Shown piece after piece: positions 8,491 through 16,672 of a DNA stretch of 64,000 nt. The translations under genes and the position numbers were made by a program. The notes below the pieces were generated by a model that worked only from the letters and a program-made list of their open reading frames with translations, was not told the DNA's origin and ran no database searches. The stretch comes from Desulfoglaeba alkanexedens ALDC (GTDB lineage: Bacteria; Desulfobacterota; Syntrophobacteria; Syntrophobacterales; DSM-9756): positions 2,593,279 to 2,657,278 of the forward strand of contig NZ_CP040098.1 in assembly GCF_005377625.1 (NCBI RefSeq). The letters run 5' to 3'. Position 1 is the first letter of the stretch. Each line of letters opens with the position of its first letter.

Positions 8491-9560
8491 GAAGCCATCG
8501 CCTCTGTTTCGTCAAGCATCTGCTTCCACCGGGTCTCGAAAGCATCATAGAGAAAAGGGCTGGATGAGACCACTAAGAGTTCGTGATTTGCATGCAGCGA
8601 GCTTTTCGAAAAATTCATGCTGCCGAAGATGACTTCCCGGGTCCCATGGGTATCGATCAGAATGAACTTGTTATGCATAGGGAATCCTTGGGGATGGCGG
8701 TAGCGGCGGAAGAGCAGGTGTGCATCCAGCAGAGTCTCGACCCATTGCGGAACCCGCCGCTCCGTATCATGGGCAAGGATTTCGATGCCCATTCCGCGCT
8801 TTTTGAGGGTGAGCAGGGTTTTTCCCATCTCGGCATCGTTCAGATGGGAAATCGCCATGCGCAGAATCGCCCCCTCCGGTACTGCAAGGAGCTTCCGGCG
8901 AAGGACATCGCGACGGAGCCGGGGGAAAAGGTAAATGCTCGTATCTCCCGCCGTCAGCACCTTGTTGTTGCGCGGCAGCAGACGTTCCCAGGGACCGTGC
9001 CGGCTGCCATGCAAAAGGCGGAGATGATCGCGCAGAGGGATGACTAGGCGGCTGTCGGTAATTTCCACCAAGTGGTTGTGTCCTCGGTCCTGGTCGCCGA
9101 TTTCTTCCAAGATTCGCGGATCTTCAGGCCGATTACCGGAAGGATTGAACGTGCCGGTAAGCACATGGGGTTTAGGATGACTGAAGTAGTAGAGCTTTAG
9201 ATGCACTCGGGGGTTTTTCCAGTGAAGGTTGTCAGGACAGGAATGCCTGAGCGGCCTGCAATCGCGGGCCAGATTGTCGGCACGTTGCAGCATTTCGAGT
9301 ACGGGGAGGTTGACATGGTTGCTGCGCGGATTCGCTTCCAGGGTCAGCCTGACCGAAACCCCCCGTTTCTTGGCCTGAACAAGCGCATCGGCCAGCGCTT
9401 CATCTCGGAAATAATAGGTCGCCCAGAAAATCTCGCCGCCGGACGGCACGGCGGAGACATGGGAATGGAGCAGGTCACGCAAGGCTCGGGGGGAACGGTC
9501 GGGCCCACCAAAAAAGACGCGGAAATGCGGATTGCCTGGCGAAGATGTGGATATCGTCAT
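8487..9560 (-). CDS. Phospholipase D-like protein with one degenerate HKD motif
   Basis: 357 residues with two HKD repeats. The second is canonical (HNKFILIDTHGTRE then FGSMN, about residues 292-315). The first reads HLKLYYFS then LTGTFN: the Asp expected five residues after the Lys is a Ser. PLD enzymes need two His-Lys pairs; both are present, so activity is possible. Members hydrolyse or transfer phosphodiesters (phospholipids, cardiolipin, DNA). There is no signal peptide or membrane segment, so it is probably cytoplasmic. It is the first gene of the operon and its stop overlaps the glycosyltransferase start. Confidence 0.8.
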   Translation of the reverse strand: MTISTSSPGNPHFRVFFGGPDRSPRALRDLLHSHVSAVPSGGEIFWATYYFRDEALADALVQAKKRGVSVRLTLEANPRSNHVNLPVLEMLQRADNLARDCRPLRHSCPDNLHWKNPRVHLKLYYFSHPKPHVLTGTFNPSGNRPEDPRILEEIGDQDRGHNHLVEITDSRLVIPLRDHLRLLHGSRHGPWERLLPRNNKVLTAGDTSIYLFPRLRRDVLRRKLLAVPEGAILRMAISHLNDAEMGKTLLTLKKRGMGIEILAHDTERRVPQWVETLLDAHLLFRRYRHPQGFPMHNKFILIDTHGTREVIFGSMNFSKSSLHANHELLVVSSSPFLYDAFETRWKQMLDETEAMAS

Positions 9561-9628
9561 AAGAATCTCGGTGGGCGAGGTCGCAGACGAAAATTCACGG
9601 CTTCGCCCTTGCTGCGATGGTGTCCCCT

Positions 9629-9777
9629 GTAGGAGCGGGCTTGCCCGCGATCAGGGTCGCCGGCAAGGCGGCTCCTAAAGAGCATGGGTCTCCTAGGGAC
9701 GTAGGGGCGCAGCGCCCCTACGCGAGAAACGGACACTCCATCCCCAGAAGGGTGAAGGGTATTCTTAGACAGCCTCT
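9629..9777 (-). repeat. Composite REP-containing repeat, copy A
   Basis: Read on the minus strand it starts AGAGGCTGTCTAAGAA, runs through CCGTTTCTCGCGTAG, and ends with a pair of inverted REP units (GGAGCCGCCTTGCCGGCGA ... GGGCAAGCCCGCTCCTAC). The same order recurs on the plus strand at 23080-23234. The REP unit GTAGGAGCGGGCTTGCCCGC is like those common in Pseudomonas. It fills most of the gap between the PLD-like gene and the PagL-like gene. Confidence 0.75.
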
Positions 9778-9795
9778 AACCTCGCGGCCTCTGTA

Positions 9796-10356
9796 TCAAA
9801 AAGACACCCCGCAGCTGAGGACAAAAAAGTTGATACCGTCATTTTCGTCAGCCAGATCAGCGTTCGAATAGTGAACAAGCCTGGCGCGCAAGGAGTATCG
9901 TTCTTGGGGACCAAAGGCCATCCCCAAGCCCACGACGTCTCGAAACTGAAAATGGGAACCGAGCTCTCGGTCGTCGAATTCTTCATGCTCGATGTAGGCC
10001 CCGCCTACCCCTACCTCCAAAAAAGGAGTAACTTCCCCGTCGGTGTGCAGTACATAAGTGAGCATCGGGGTGACATCAAAGTTAACGTCGGTTTTATCGG
10101 ATGAAAACCACAACCCGCCGCCCGCCTCCACTGCAGGCTGAAAATGTCCCACGCCGGTGGACCAAAACTCCCAATCGATTTCCCGGGCATAGCCGACCCG
10201 AATCTTTCCGTCTGTATCCCAAGATCCGCCGCCGCTGAACAACACTGTATTGGGCATGGTATCCTGTCCGGCCATGGCGGGCTGCACCCAAGCACATGTC
10301 AATACAACAGCTAGAGCTATCCATGCGTTTACTACCAGATTGTTGTTGGATTTCAC
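9796..10356 (-). CDS. pagL: PagL-like lipid A 3-O-deacylase, outer membrane
   Basis: 186 residues starting at a GTG behind an AGGAGAGGAG-type ribosome-binding site. Residues 1-29 are a signal peptide ending in MAG. The rest alternates short beta strands and ends in Phe (CGVSF), as outer-membrane barrels do. RLVHYSNADLADENDGINF carries the catalytic His, Ser and Glu arrangement of PagL (H-x-S-N ... E). The enzyme removes the 3-linked acyl chain from lipid A in the outer membrane, altering permeability and recognition. Its place next to a glycan operon fits surface remodelling. Confidence 0.78.
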   Translation of the reverse strand: MKSNNNLVVNAWIALAVVLTCAWVQPAMAGQDTMPNTVLFSGGGSWDTDGKIRVGYAREIDWEFWSTGVGHFQPAVEAGGGLWFSSDKTDVNFDVTPMLTYVLHTDGEVTPFLEVGVGGAYIEHEEFDDRELGSHFQFRDVVGLGMAFGPQERYSLRARLVHYSNADLADENDGINFFVLSCGVSF

Positions 10357-10410
10357 TTCGGTTCTCCTCTCCTAAAGCCATGTCATCAGAAGCGGCGGCT
10401 ATCAAGGGTT

Positions 10411-11229
10411 TCAGGGATTGTGGATGGGGTTCGTGTGAAAGGAATGTTCCGGCCCGGGGAAGGTGCCGTTTTCGACCTCTTCCCGGTAGCGCGTGAGCGC
10501 TTCCACGATGCGCGGGCCGAGCGTTTCGTATTGTTTCACGAATCGGGGCACGAACCGGTCGAAAAGGCCGAGGACATCGTGGACCACCAGCACCTGCCCG
10601 TCGCAGTGGGGTCCGGCCCCGATCCCGATGGTTGGAATGGGGACGGCTTCGGTAATACGCGCCGCAATGGCTTCCGGAATCGCTTCCAGTACCAGGCTGA
10701 AGCACCCGGCTTCCGAAAGGGCGATGGCATCCTCTATGAGGGTTTGGGCGGCTTCGGCGTCTTTCCCCTGGACCTTGAACCCACCGAATTGAGCGATGCT
10801 TTGAGGGGTGAGTCCCAGGTGGCCCTGTACCGGGATGCCGGCCGACACCATGGCTCGAACCTGGGGCAGCACGCGGGCGCCGCCTTCAAGCTTCACGGCC
10901 TGGGCTCGTCCTTCCTTGAGAAACCGTCCGGCGTTCAGCACCGCCTGTTCTACGCTCACCTGGTACGACAGAAACGGCATGTCCCCGATGACAAGCGCCC
11001 GGGCGGCCCCGCGGGTCACCGCCTTGGTGTGATGGAGCATTTCTTCCATGCCCACGGCCAGGGTGTCGTCGTGACCCAGGACCACCATGGCGAGCGAATC
11101 CCCCACCAGGATCATGTCGATCCCGCTTCGGTCGACCCAAAGGGCCGTGGGATAATCATAGGCGGTGAGCATGGTGAGTTTTCTCCGACCTTTGGCGGCT
11201 GTCACATCGGGGACGGTGACACGTTTCAT
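10411..11229 (-). CDS. panB: 3-methyl-2-oxobutanoate hydroxymethyltransferase
   Basis: 272 residues, near the usual 264. Conserved PanB stretches are obvious: KLTMLTAYDYPTALWVD, DMILVGDSLAMVVLGHDDTL (Mg/ketoacid-binding Asp), GDMPFLSYQ, VKLEGG, VQGHLGLTPQS and PTIGIGAG. It makes ketopantoate from 2-oxoisovalerate and methylene-tetrahydrofolate, the first step of pantothenate and coenzyme A synthesis. A GGAGG site lies upstream of the ATG. It follows panE by 36 bp on the same strand, so the two successive steps are encoded together. Confidence 0.97.
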   Translation of the reverse strand: MKRVTVPDVTAAKGRRKLTMLTAYDYPTALWVDRSGIDMILVGDSLAMVVLGHDDTLAVGMEEMLHHTKAVTRGAARALVIGDMPFLSYQVSVEQAVLNAGRFLKEGRAQAVKLEGGARVLPQVRAMVSAGIPVQGHLGLTPQSIAQFGGFKVQGKDAEAAQTLIEDAIALSEAGCFSLVLEAIPEAIAARITEAVPIPTIGIGAGPHCDGQVLVVHDVLGLFDRFVPRFVKQYETLGPRIVEALTRYREEVENGTFPGPEHSFHTNPIHNP

Positions 11230-11265
11230 GGCAAGACCTCCGTTACGTGCAGGTTGGGCGGGAAG

Positions 11266-12222
11266 TCAGCGGCCGCCGACGGATGCCGCGGCCGTCTCTT
11301 CCTCAAAGACAGCTTCCAGGGTGTGGATCAACTCGGTGAGGGTCCGGTTGACCGGAGTGGGGACTTGGAGTACTTCTCCCAGGCGGACGATGGCTCCGTT
11401 GATGGCATCGATCTCGGTCCGCCGCCGGTGGTCCACGTCCTGGCCCATGGACGAACGGTTGGCGGCCGTAGCCTGGGCGATGCGGAACACATCTTCCACC
11501 GAAAAATCGTTCAGGGGAATTCCGGCGGCCTGCGCTACGGCAAGGGCTTCCAGGACCGCGGCTTCTGAAAGCCGCCTGGCGGGGGCGAGCGAGGCTATGG
11601 CTCCATTGCGAATGCCGGTGAGCGCCGTGATCGCATTGATTCCAATGTTCACCATGAGTTTCTTCCAGATGAGGGTTTGGACATCGGATGCGGCGTGGGC
11701 TTCCATGCCGGCCTTATTCCAGAGGCGGACGGTTCGGTATACCCGCTCGTCGGTGCCGCCCGACCAGGCGCCCACGTGGGTGGGGCCGTTGCCGCCGTGG
11801 CGCACCACGCCGGGTTCGACGAAGGTGGCCCCTTGGGCGGTGACACCGGCCAAGACCAATGCCGCCTCGAACGTGCCGGCCAGCAACTCTGCGTTCCCGA
11901 TGCCGTTTTGAAGGGTGAGAAAAAGGGTCGAAGGTTGCAGATGCCTTTCTTGCAGTGAAGCCAAAGCGGCGCCGGTGGCGTAGCTTTTCACCATCACCAG
12001 CACCAGGTCCGCGCGCCAAGGGATGTCCGAAGCGTTGGTCGAGGCTTCGATCGGCGTCGTTTCCAAGCGCCCGTCCAGTTCGATAATGGTCAGACCCTTT
12101 CTGCGGATCGCCGCAATGTGTTCGCGATGAATGTCGAGCAGAAAAACGTTTTCGCCGGCTCGCCCAAATCGGGAACCGAAGAGGCTCCCCATGGCTCCGG
12201 CGCCGATCACGAGTATGTTCAT
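11266..12222 (-). CDS. panE: 2-dehydropantoate 2-reductase
   Basis: 318 residues from the ATG at 12222, which places the NADPH-binding loop (MNILVIGAGAMGSLFG) at the very N-terminus; a longer in-frame start exists but adds nothing conserved. KLMVNIGINAITALTG holds the catalytic Lys of the ketopantoate reductase C-terminal domain. It reduces ketopantoate to pantoate with NADPH, the step after PanB. GGAG is 10 bp upstream of this start. It is first in a two-gene operon with panB. Confidence is high for family; related enzymes can act on other 2-ketoacids. Confidence 0.93.
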   Translation of the reverse strand: MNILVIGAGAMGSLFGSRFGRAGENVFLLDIHREHIAAIRRKGLTIIELDGRLETTPIEASTNASDIPWRADLVLVMVKSYATGAALASLQERHLQPSTLFLTLQNGIGNAELLAGTFEAALVLAGVTAQGATFVEPGVVRHGGNGPTHVGAWSGGTDERVYRTVRLWNKAGMEAHAASDVQTLIWKKLMVNIGINAITALTGIRNGAIASLAPARRLSEAAVLEALAVAQAAGIPLNDFSVEDVFRIAQATAANRSSMGQDVDHRRRTEIDAINGAIVRLGEVLQVPTPVNRTLTELIHTLEAVFEEETAAASVGGR

Positions 12223-12493
12223 GGCTGCACTCCACTGAAAGGCCTTTGTCCCGGCGAACATAGTCTATAAAGGACGGGGGCATCTGGACAAGGAAAATCC
12301 TCGAGCCGCCGGACGGCCGGCAGGTACCTCGCGGGCGCCGACCTGTGCTCTGAACCGCGGCTTCCCTGGATCTCCGTATTCTGGAACACGATCGTTGCGC
12401 TTGACTGCAGCCTCGATGAAAGCCAAAGATGAGCGCATACATCAGTCCGAAAACAGCCGCTCTCCTGCGAGGAAGCGGTCCAGCGAGGGTTCC

Positions 12494-13969
12494 ATGCAAA
12501 CCAGGTTCGGCATCATCAAGAAGCTTTTCTTCTGGTACGCTGTACTTATTGCCGCCTTCTACGGAACCATTTCCGTCTACTACCTCAGCATCCAGAAGAT
12601 CCTCACCCTCTCCGACGATATCGTGAACAAGAACTACCGGATTTCTTCCTCGGCCAAGGCCATGATCGACAGCCTCATTTCCATGGAGGAGAACGAAAAG
12701 CGCTACAGCATTTTGAAGAATCCCGAGTACCGTGGGTATTTCGAATCTTCCCGGCAGGAATTCGAAGACCACTTGGCGGAAATCCTGCGACTCCTCATGG
12801 GAACGAAAGAGGTGGTTCCCTGGGAGGAGTTGTTTCGGAGTTACGCCGCTCAACGCCAGCAAATGTCCCTGACGTTCAGTGCCGGGGAAATCCCGGAGGA
12901 TCTCTGGATTCCGGAACGAATGATCGACGGCTGGATTCAGCGGATTTCCACGGTGCTCGCCACCAATGAACGAGAAGTGGAACTGGCCATGAGGGACCTC
13001 CACGAAAAGGGAAATCTGGCCCGCCGGTGGGGGATGGTCGGTGTGGCGGTGTCCCTGCTTTGCGGCGTCTTGGGAATGATGTTCCTAGCAGGTTCCATGA
13101 GCCGGCCGCTCCGGGAATTGCGGCGTGGGATTCGGAACCTGGCGAGGGACGGTTCCAGCGAGCCCATCCGGATCCTTTCCGAAGACGAGTTCGGCGAACT
13201 GGCTTTCGCCTTCAACGAAATGCTTAACAGGCTGAAGGAAGAAGAGCGGATGCGGGCCGACTTCATTTCCATGCTCAGCCACGAAATCCGCAATCCCCTC
13301 ACCACCATCCGGGAGTCGGTAAACCTTATCGAACAAGGCACCATGGGGACAGTAAACGACAAGCAGCGCCGGTTTCTCGGCATCGCCCGCCAGGAAGCCG
13401 AGCGAATTTCGGGACTGCTCAAGAATCTTCTTCAGCTCTCCAAGCTGGAAGCGGGGCATCCTGCGGTCAACCCCAGGGAGCTGCGGCCCGCCGGGCTGGT
13501 CGAACGATGTGTGCAACGTTTCGCGCCGGCGGCGGAGGCCAAGAGCATCGGGATCCGGATGGACATTCAGCCGGATCTTCCCACCCTGATCGGCGACCCG
13601 GAACTGCTCGAACAGGTCCTGCTGAACCTCATCGCCAATGCGGTCAAGTTTTCACCGCCCGGCAGCGAAGTGGTGGTGGCGGTGAACTGCGGCAGCGGAA
13701 GGGAGCAAGTGGTCTTCGCGGTGACCGACAACGGCCCGGGCATTCCGAAGAGTGAACAGTCCTTCGTGTTTCAAAAATACTACCGCGCTTCTTCCTTTCA
13801 GCATAAGATCGACGGAACCGGTCTGGGGCTCCACATCGCCAAGCACATCGTGGAATCCCACGGGGGAACGGTCTGGCTGGAGAGCCGGGAAGGAAGCGGG
13901 AGCACGTTCGGGTTCACACTTCCTCTCTCGACCAAGGAATGCCGCGATGAAAAAATCGAACAGACTTGA
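12494..13969 (+). CDS. Sensor histidine kinase (QseE/GlrK-like)
   Basis: 491 residues from ATG 12494; a longer frame upstream exists but this start puts the first membrane segment (FFWYAVLIAAFYGTISVYY) near residue 15. A roughly 150-residue periplasmic part follows, then a second membrane segment (VAVSLLCGVLGMMFLAG), HAMP, a HisKA box with phospho-accepting His263 (SHEIRNPLTT) and an HATPase domain (NLIANAVKF, DNGPGIP, GTGLGLHI). It should autophosphorylate on an envelope signal and pass the phosphate to a response regulator. No regulator gene is adjacent. The next gene, overlapping by 23 bp, is a QseG-like lipoprotein, the same pairing as qseE-qseG in enterobacteria. Confidence 0.9.
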   Translation: MQTRFGIIKKLFFWYAVLIAAFYGTISVYYLSIQKILTLSDDIVNKNYRISSSAKAMIDSLISMEENEKRYSILKNPEYRGYFESSRQEFEDHLAEILRLLMGTKEVVPWEELFRSYAAQRQQMSLTFSAGEIPEDLWIPERMIDGWIQRISTVLATNEREVELAMRDLHEKGNLARRWGMVGVAVSLLCGVLGMMFLAGSMSRPLRELRRGIRNLARDGSSEPIRILSEDEFGELAFAFNEMLNRLKEEERMRADFISMLSHEIRNPLTTIRESVNLIEQGTMGTVNDKQRRFLGIARQEAERISGLLKNLLQLSKLEAGHPAVNPRELRPAGLVERCVQRFAPAAEAKSIGIRMDIQPDLPTLIGDPELLEQVLLNLIANAVKFSPPGSEVVVAVNCGSGREQVVFAVTDNGPGIPKSEQSFVFQKYYRASSFQHKIDGTGLGLHIAKHIVESHGGTVWLESREGSGSTFGFTLPLSTKECRDEKIEQT

Positions 13970-14540
13970 GACACGAATTCCGGTGCTTCTGTGCGTCCTG
14001 GCGGTCGCGCTCTGCTACTGGGTGCCGGGATGCGCTCACTTCCGGGGCAAGCAAAGCGCGGCCGAATTGGAAGCTCAAAGAGATGCCGCCATCAAGTGGA
14101 ACGAAGGATTCAAGGCCTTTGAAGAGGGCGATTACGAGACGTCCGCTGAAATCTTCGATTCGCTGAGCCGCCAGGCGGAAGACGAGGCCCTGCGGCGGAG
14201 GGCCCTCTACGCCGCAGCGTGTTCCCACCTGCTCGGTTCCCGTACGGCTCGGGAGTTCGACCAGGCCTTGGAAACCTGGAAGCTCTGGAAGGAAATGGCT
14301 CCTTACCAGCAAGACTTCGAAGATCCCCGAATGCTCGACATCCTCCTCCAAAGACACGCCACCTGCTACAAGGAAGCGCAGAGATCCCGGCAGAGGCTCA
14401 AGCCCCATAACGAAGCCGCCTTGAGAAAGCGCCTCGAGGAGAAGGATAAGGAAATCACGGAACTGAAACAACGGCTGGATGCCCTGGAAACCCTCCACCG
14501 CGAGATCCAGGAAAAGAAGAAAGGGGTTTCTTCACCGTAA
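13947..14540 (+). CDS. QseG-like lipoprotein with TPR-type helices
   Basis: 197 residues. The N-terminus is a lipoprotein signal with lipobox VPGC (Cys about residue 28). The middle has helical repeats (WNEGFKAFEEGDYETSAEIFDS resembles TPR helices) and the C-terminus is a predicted coiled coil (LRKRLEEKDKEITELKQRLD). It overlaps the sensor kinase, so coupling is likely. In enterobacteria QseG is an outer-membrane lipoprotein that modulates the QseE kinase; the same role is inferred from order and layout, not from strong sequence matches. Confidence 0.65.
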   Translation: MKKSNRLETRIPVLLCVLAVALCYWVPGCAHFRGKQSAAELEAQRDAAIKWNEGFKAFEEGDYETSAEIFDSLSRQAEDEALRRRALYAAACSHLLGSRTAREFDQALETWKLWKEMAPYQQDFEDPRMLDILLQRHATCYKEAQRSRQRLKPHNEAALRKRLEEKDKEITELKQRLDALETLHREIQEKKKGVSSP

Positions 14541-14879
14541 CCGGCGGAGTGGAGGCGGCGGCAGGCGCGGAAGGGACCCAGCCCGGAAAGCCTTCGGCGC
14601 AACCAAGCCGGGGAAAGGCGGCGCTCCGGAGGCACCGTCAGGGATCGCCCGCGGTCGCGCGCGATTCCCCTGCGAACGCGGTCAACTCGTAGCGCATGCC
14701 GCGCTTGATCTGAGTGTACGTCCTCCGATCATTGGTGCTCAGCATCCGAGCCAGTGCCATGGCTTCGAAAAACGCGGTGTCATCTTCATCTCGGGCTGAA
14801 GCTATGCAACGTTGATCCCCGTGCACCGGGTCTTTGGATGCCCGCTGGTGAGTACCACCGCGGCATTTTCGGTTGAGCG
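14541..14879. other. Stretch with no convincing gene
   Basis: I see no family match here. A minus-strand frame at 14638-14826 of 62 codons has no recognisable domain or ribosome-binding site and was not called. Confidence 0.4.
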
Positions 14880-15005
14880 TTAGATCTCGTCCGGTATCCG
14901 GTGATGATCTTTCAGAACGTCCGTGGCGAATGTATGGGCGTCTTCCTCATCGCTCATGGTCACCACGAATACGGCGTCCCTCTTCTTGAGATCGAGTGCC
15001 GCCAT
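14880..15005 (-). CDS. Possible 41-residue protein downstream of arsR-type gene
   Basis: The minus strand from ATG 15005 encodes MAALDLKKRDAVFVVTMSDE, continues with an acidic middle and ends HHRIPDEI. A GAGG lies about 9 bp upstream and the start is only 19 bp past the stop of the ArsR-type regulator, so it could be translated from the same message. No family is recognised. It may also be the remnant of a longer gene. Confidence 0.35.
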   Translation of the reverse strand: MAALDLKKRDAVFVVTMSDEEDAHTFATDVLKDHHRIPDEI

Positions 15006-15024
15006 CGGCTGTTCCTCTTCCGCC

Positions 15025-15369
15025 TCATTTGCCGCAAAGGGTTTCCCGGTTCAGATGGGGGAGCCTTTCATAAAGGCGCATGATTTCGGGGTCATCGTTC
15101 AGCCAGTGACGGAGGTTGCCGATGAGGGCCGCCGCGTAAGGACTGCTCTCTCCGTCGGCAAGGCGGTAGTTCACCCAGAGCCCCTCTTTGGTCGATGTGA
15201 CGAGGCCGGCTTCTTCAAGTATTTTAAGATGCTTGGATACAGTAGGCTGGGCCAGGCCGAGGCCGGCCGTGAGTTCACACACGCACAGCTGCCGCCGCTG
15301 AAGCAGCTTCATGATCTTGACGCGACTGGGGTCGGAAAGCGCCTTCATGACCCGAACGAAAGGCTTCAT
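15025..15369 (-). CDS. ArsR/SmtB-family metal-sensing repressor
   Basis: 114 residues from ATG 15369 (GGAG 10 bp upstream); an upstream in-frame start would add an unconserved tail. It is a winged-helix: ALSDPSRVKIMKLLQRRQLCVCEL, LGLAQPTVSKHLKILEEAGLV, then the wing. LCVCEL in the third helix is the CxC metal site of ArsR-type sensors for arsenite and similar ions. Such proteins dimerise, bind operator DNA and release it when metal binds. No arsenic efflux or reductase gene is next to it; the following small frame is uncharacterised. Confidence 0.88.
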   Translation of the reverse strand: MKPFVRVMKALSDPSRVKIMKLLQRRQLCVCELTAGLGLAQPTVSKHLKILEEAGLVTSTKEGLWVNYRLADGESSPYAAALIGNLRHWLNDDPEIMRLYERLPHLNRETLCGK

Positions 15370-15438
15370 GTTCGAAACTCCGTGTGCTCGTGATGTCGGC
15401 ATAATCCTAAGGCTTTTTCCCGATCCTTGCGAGCCCAT

Positions 15439-15995
15439 TGTTTCCTGTTGAAAGCGGTGCGGAGTGCTCGGACCGGCTGCCGGTGGGCGCTGCGGCTTTC
15501 GGGGGGAAGGAGGAACCAGAGGAACCGCGCGGACCCGGGAGGGGTTTGCTTCCCCTCGTTTCCAAGTTCCGGCTTGGGAACGCCCTGCCCGGGAAGCTCC
15601 AGCTTCGCCTCACTGTAAAGGATTTGAACGATTTCGTGGTCTTCGAAATATCTAGGCTGCTCGCGATGCGGTGAATGTGGTTCTCCATGATCACGTGGGC
15701 ATAGAGCCGCATCCACGCTATAACAGCTGATATGACGAAGTAGAGGTGTTTGGGTCCCTTGTTATGGATTTTGCAGCGGGTTCGCCGTGGGTTACGGCCT
15801 CATGGGAATCGAAGCTGGAGCTTCTGCACAGTTGTGTTCCCAAGCTGGAGCTTGGGAACAAGGTGGATGACGGACATTCCATTTCCAGGACCCCCCAGCG
15901 TCTTTCTTTACATATCCGCATGAGTTTGCTAGTTTAAAATATAGTTTTCTTCTGGCACAGGTAACTTCTCAAACAATCTAGCACAGGAGGCAAAA
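15439..15995. repeat. Gap with RAYT remnant and REP palindromes
   Basis: This 557-bp gap is made of decayed repeat material. A RAYT transposase piece lies at 15590-15730 (minus). A 24-bp near-palindrome (GTTCCCAAGCTGGAGCTTGG...) is at 15836-15859, preceded by a degenerate partner (CATGGGAATCGAAGCTGGAG). The same run of sequence occurs at 50644-50730 and, shortened, at 27739-27801. No functional gene is seen. Confidence 0.6.
15590..15730 (-). pseudogene. RAYT (REP-associated tyrosine transposase) fragment
   Basis: The minus strand encodes AWMRLYAHVIMENHIH then RIASS and ISKTTKSFKSFT. This is the HUH-motif block (HIH) of Y1/RAYT transposases, followed by the conserved SFKSFT segment. Only about 45 residues remain of a protein normally 150-250 long; the frame then runs into repeat sequence. 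The catalytic Tyr region is absent. It lies next to REP-type palindromes of the kind RAYTs mobilise. Confidence 0.65.
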
Positions 15996-16532
15996 ATGCG
16001 CATTCTCAACTTGTACTACTCCTCCACCGGCAACACGGCTTTGGTGGCTGAACGCATAGATCAGGTCATCCGCGACGCGGGACACACCCTCGATTCCATC
16101 CGCATTGACAAGGAAACCGTCGTTGACCTGCTCGCCTATGACTTCGTCTTCGCCGGTTCGGGGGTTTACGCCTGGCTGCCCGGCAAACCGATGCAAAACC
16201 TCTTCGAACAGCTGCGCCGCACCTATGTCGAGGACGGCGCCATCAAACCGGCCTCGCCCAAACTGACCGGCAAGTATGCGGTGCTTTACTGCACCTACGG
16301 AGGCGTGCATACCGGTATAAACGAGGCCATCCCCGCCATCAAGTACATGGGCCAGCTCTTCGATCATCTCGGCTTCCATATCCTCGCGGAATGGTACGTC
16401 GTCGGCGCGTATCGCCTGGAAAAGATGCAGGCCATGTCACGCGACGGCAGGCTCGGCGACATCAGTGATCGGCCCAACGAGCAGGATCTGCGGCATATCG
16501 CCGAAGCAACCAGGGGTATTTTGCGGATCTGA
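15996..16532 (+). CDS. Flavodoxin-domain protein
   Basis: 178 residues behind an AGGAGG site. The phosphate loop of flavodoxins is at residues 9-14 (SSTGNT), followed by the second FMN loop (FVFAGSGVYAWLPGKPM) and LYCTYGGVHTGINEAIP. It should bind FMN and carry electrons or act as a small flavin reductase. It is longer than a simple flavodoxin but has no extra domain. It stands alone: upstream is repeat debris, downstream a tandem-repeat region. A hairpin (GCTTGT/ACAAGC) follows the stop. Confidence 0.88.
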   Translation: MRILNLYYSSTGNTALVAERIDQVIRDAGHTLDSIRIDKETVVDLLAYDFVFAGSGVYAWLPGKPMQNLFEQLRRTYVEDGAIKPASPKLTGKYAVLYCTYGGVHTGINEAIPAIKYMGQLFDHLGFHILAEWYVVGAYRLEKMQAMSRDGRLGDISDRPNEQDLRHIAEATRGILRI

Positions 16533-16534
16533 GG

Positions 16535-16552
16535 GCTTGTCGAAAAACAAGC
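16535..16552 (+). terminator. Hairpin after flavodoxin gene
   Basis: GCTTGT-CGAAAA-ACAAGC forms a 6-bp stem directly after the stop codon. There is no U-run, so intrinsic termination is uncertain. Confidence 0.3.
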
Positions 16553-16672
16553 TCATGAAACTCTGCCCCTGATGAGGTTCGTTGTTCCTGCTGGAGTGGT
16601 CTTGGCCGCGATGCAAACCATCTGTAGGAACATGCACGGGTTGCATTTATGCTATTGGGTTGTTTTTAAAGA

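Noticed and set aside
10420-11568. Plus-strand frame of 382 codons
   Set aside because: It lies opposite panB and panE; the product has no domain and is Gly/His/Arg-rich.
14638-14826. Minus-strand frame of 62 codons
   Set aside because: It has no ribosome-binding site, no family resemblance, and lies in a gap with no other support.
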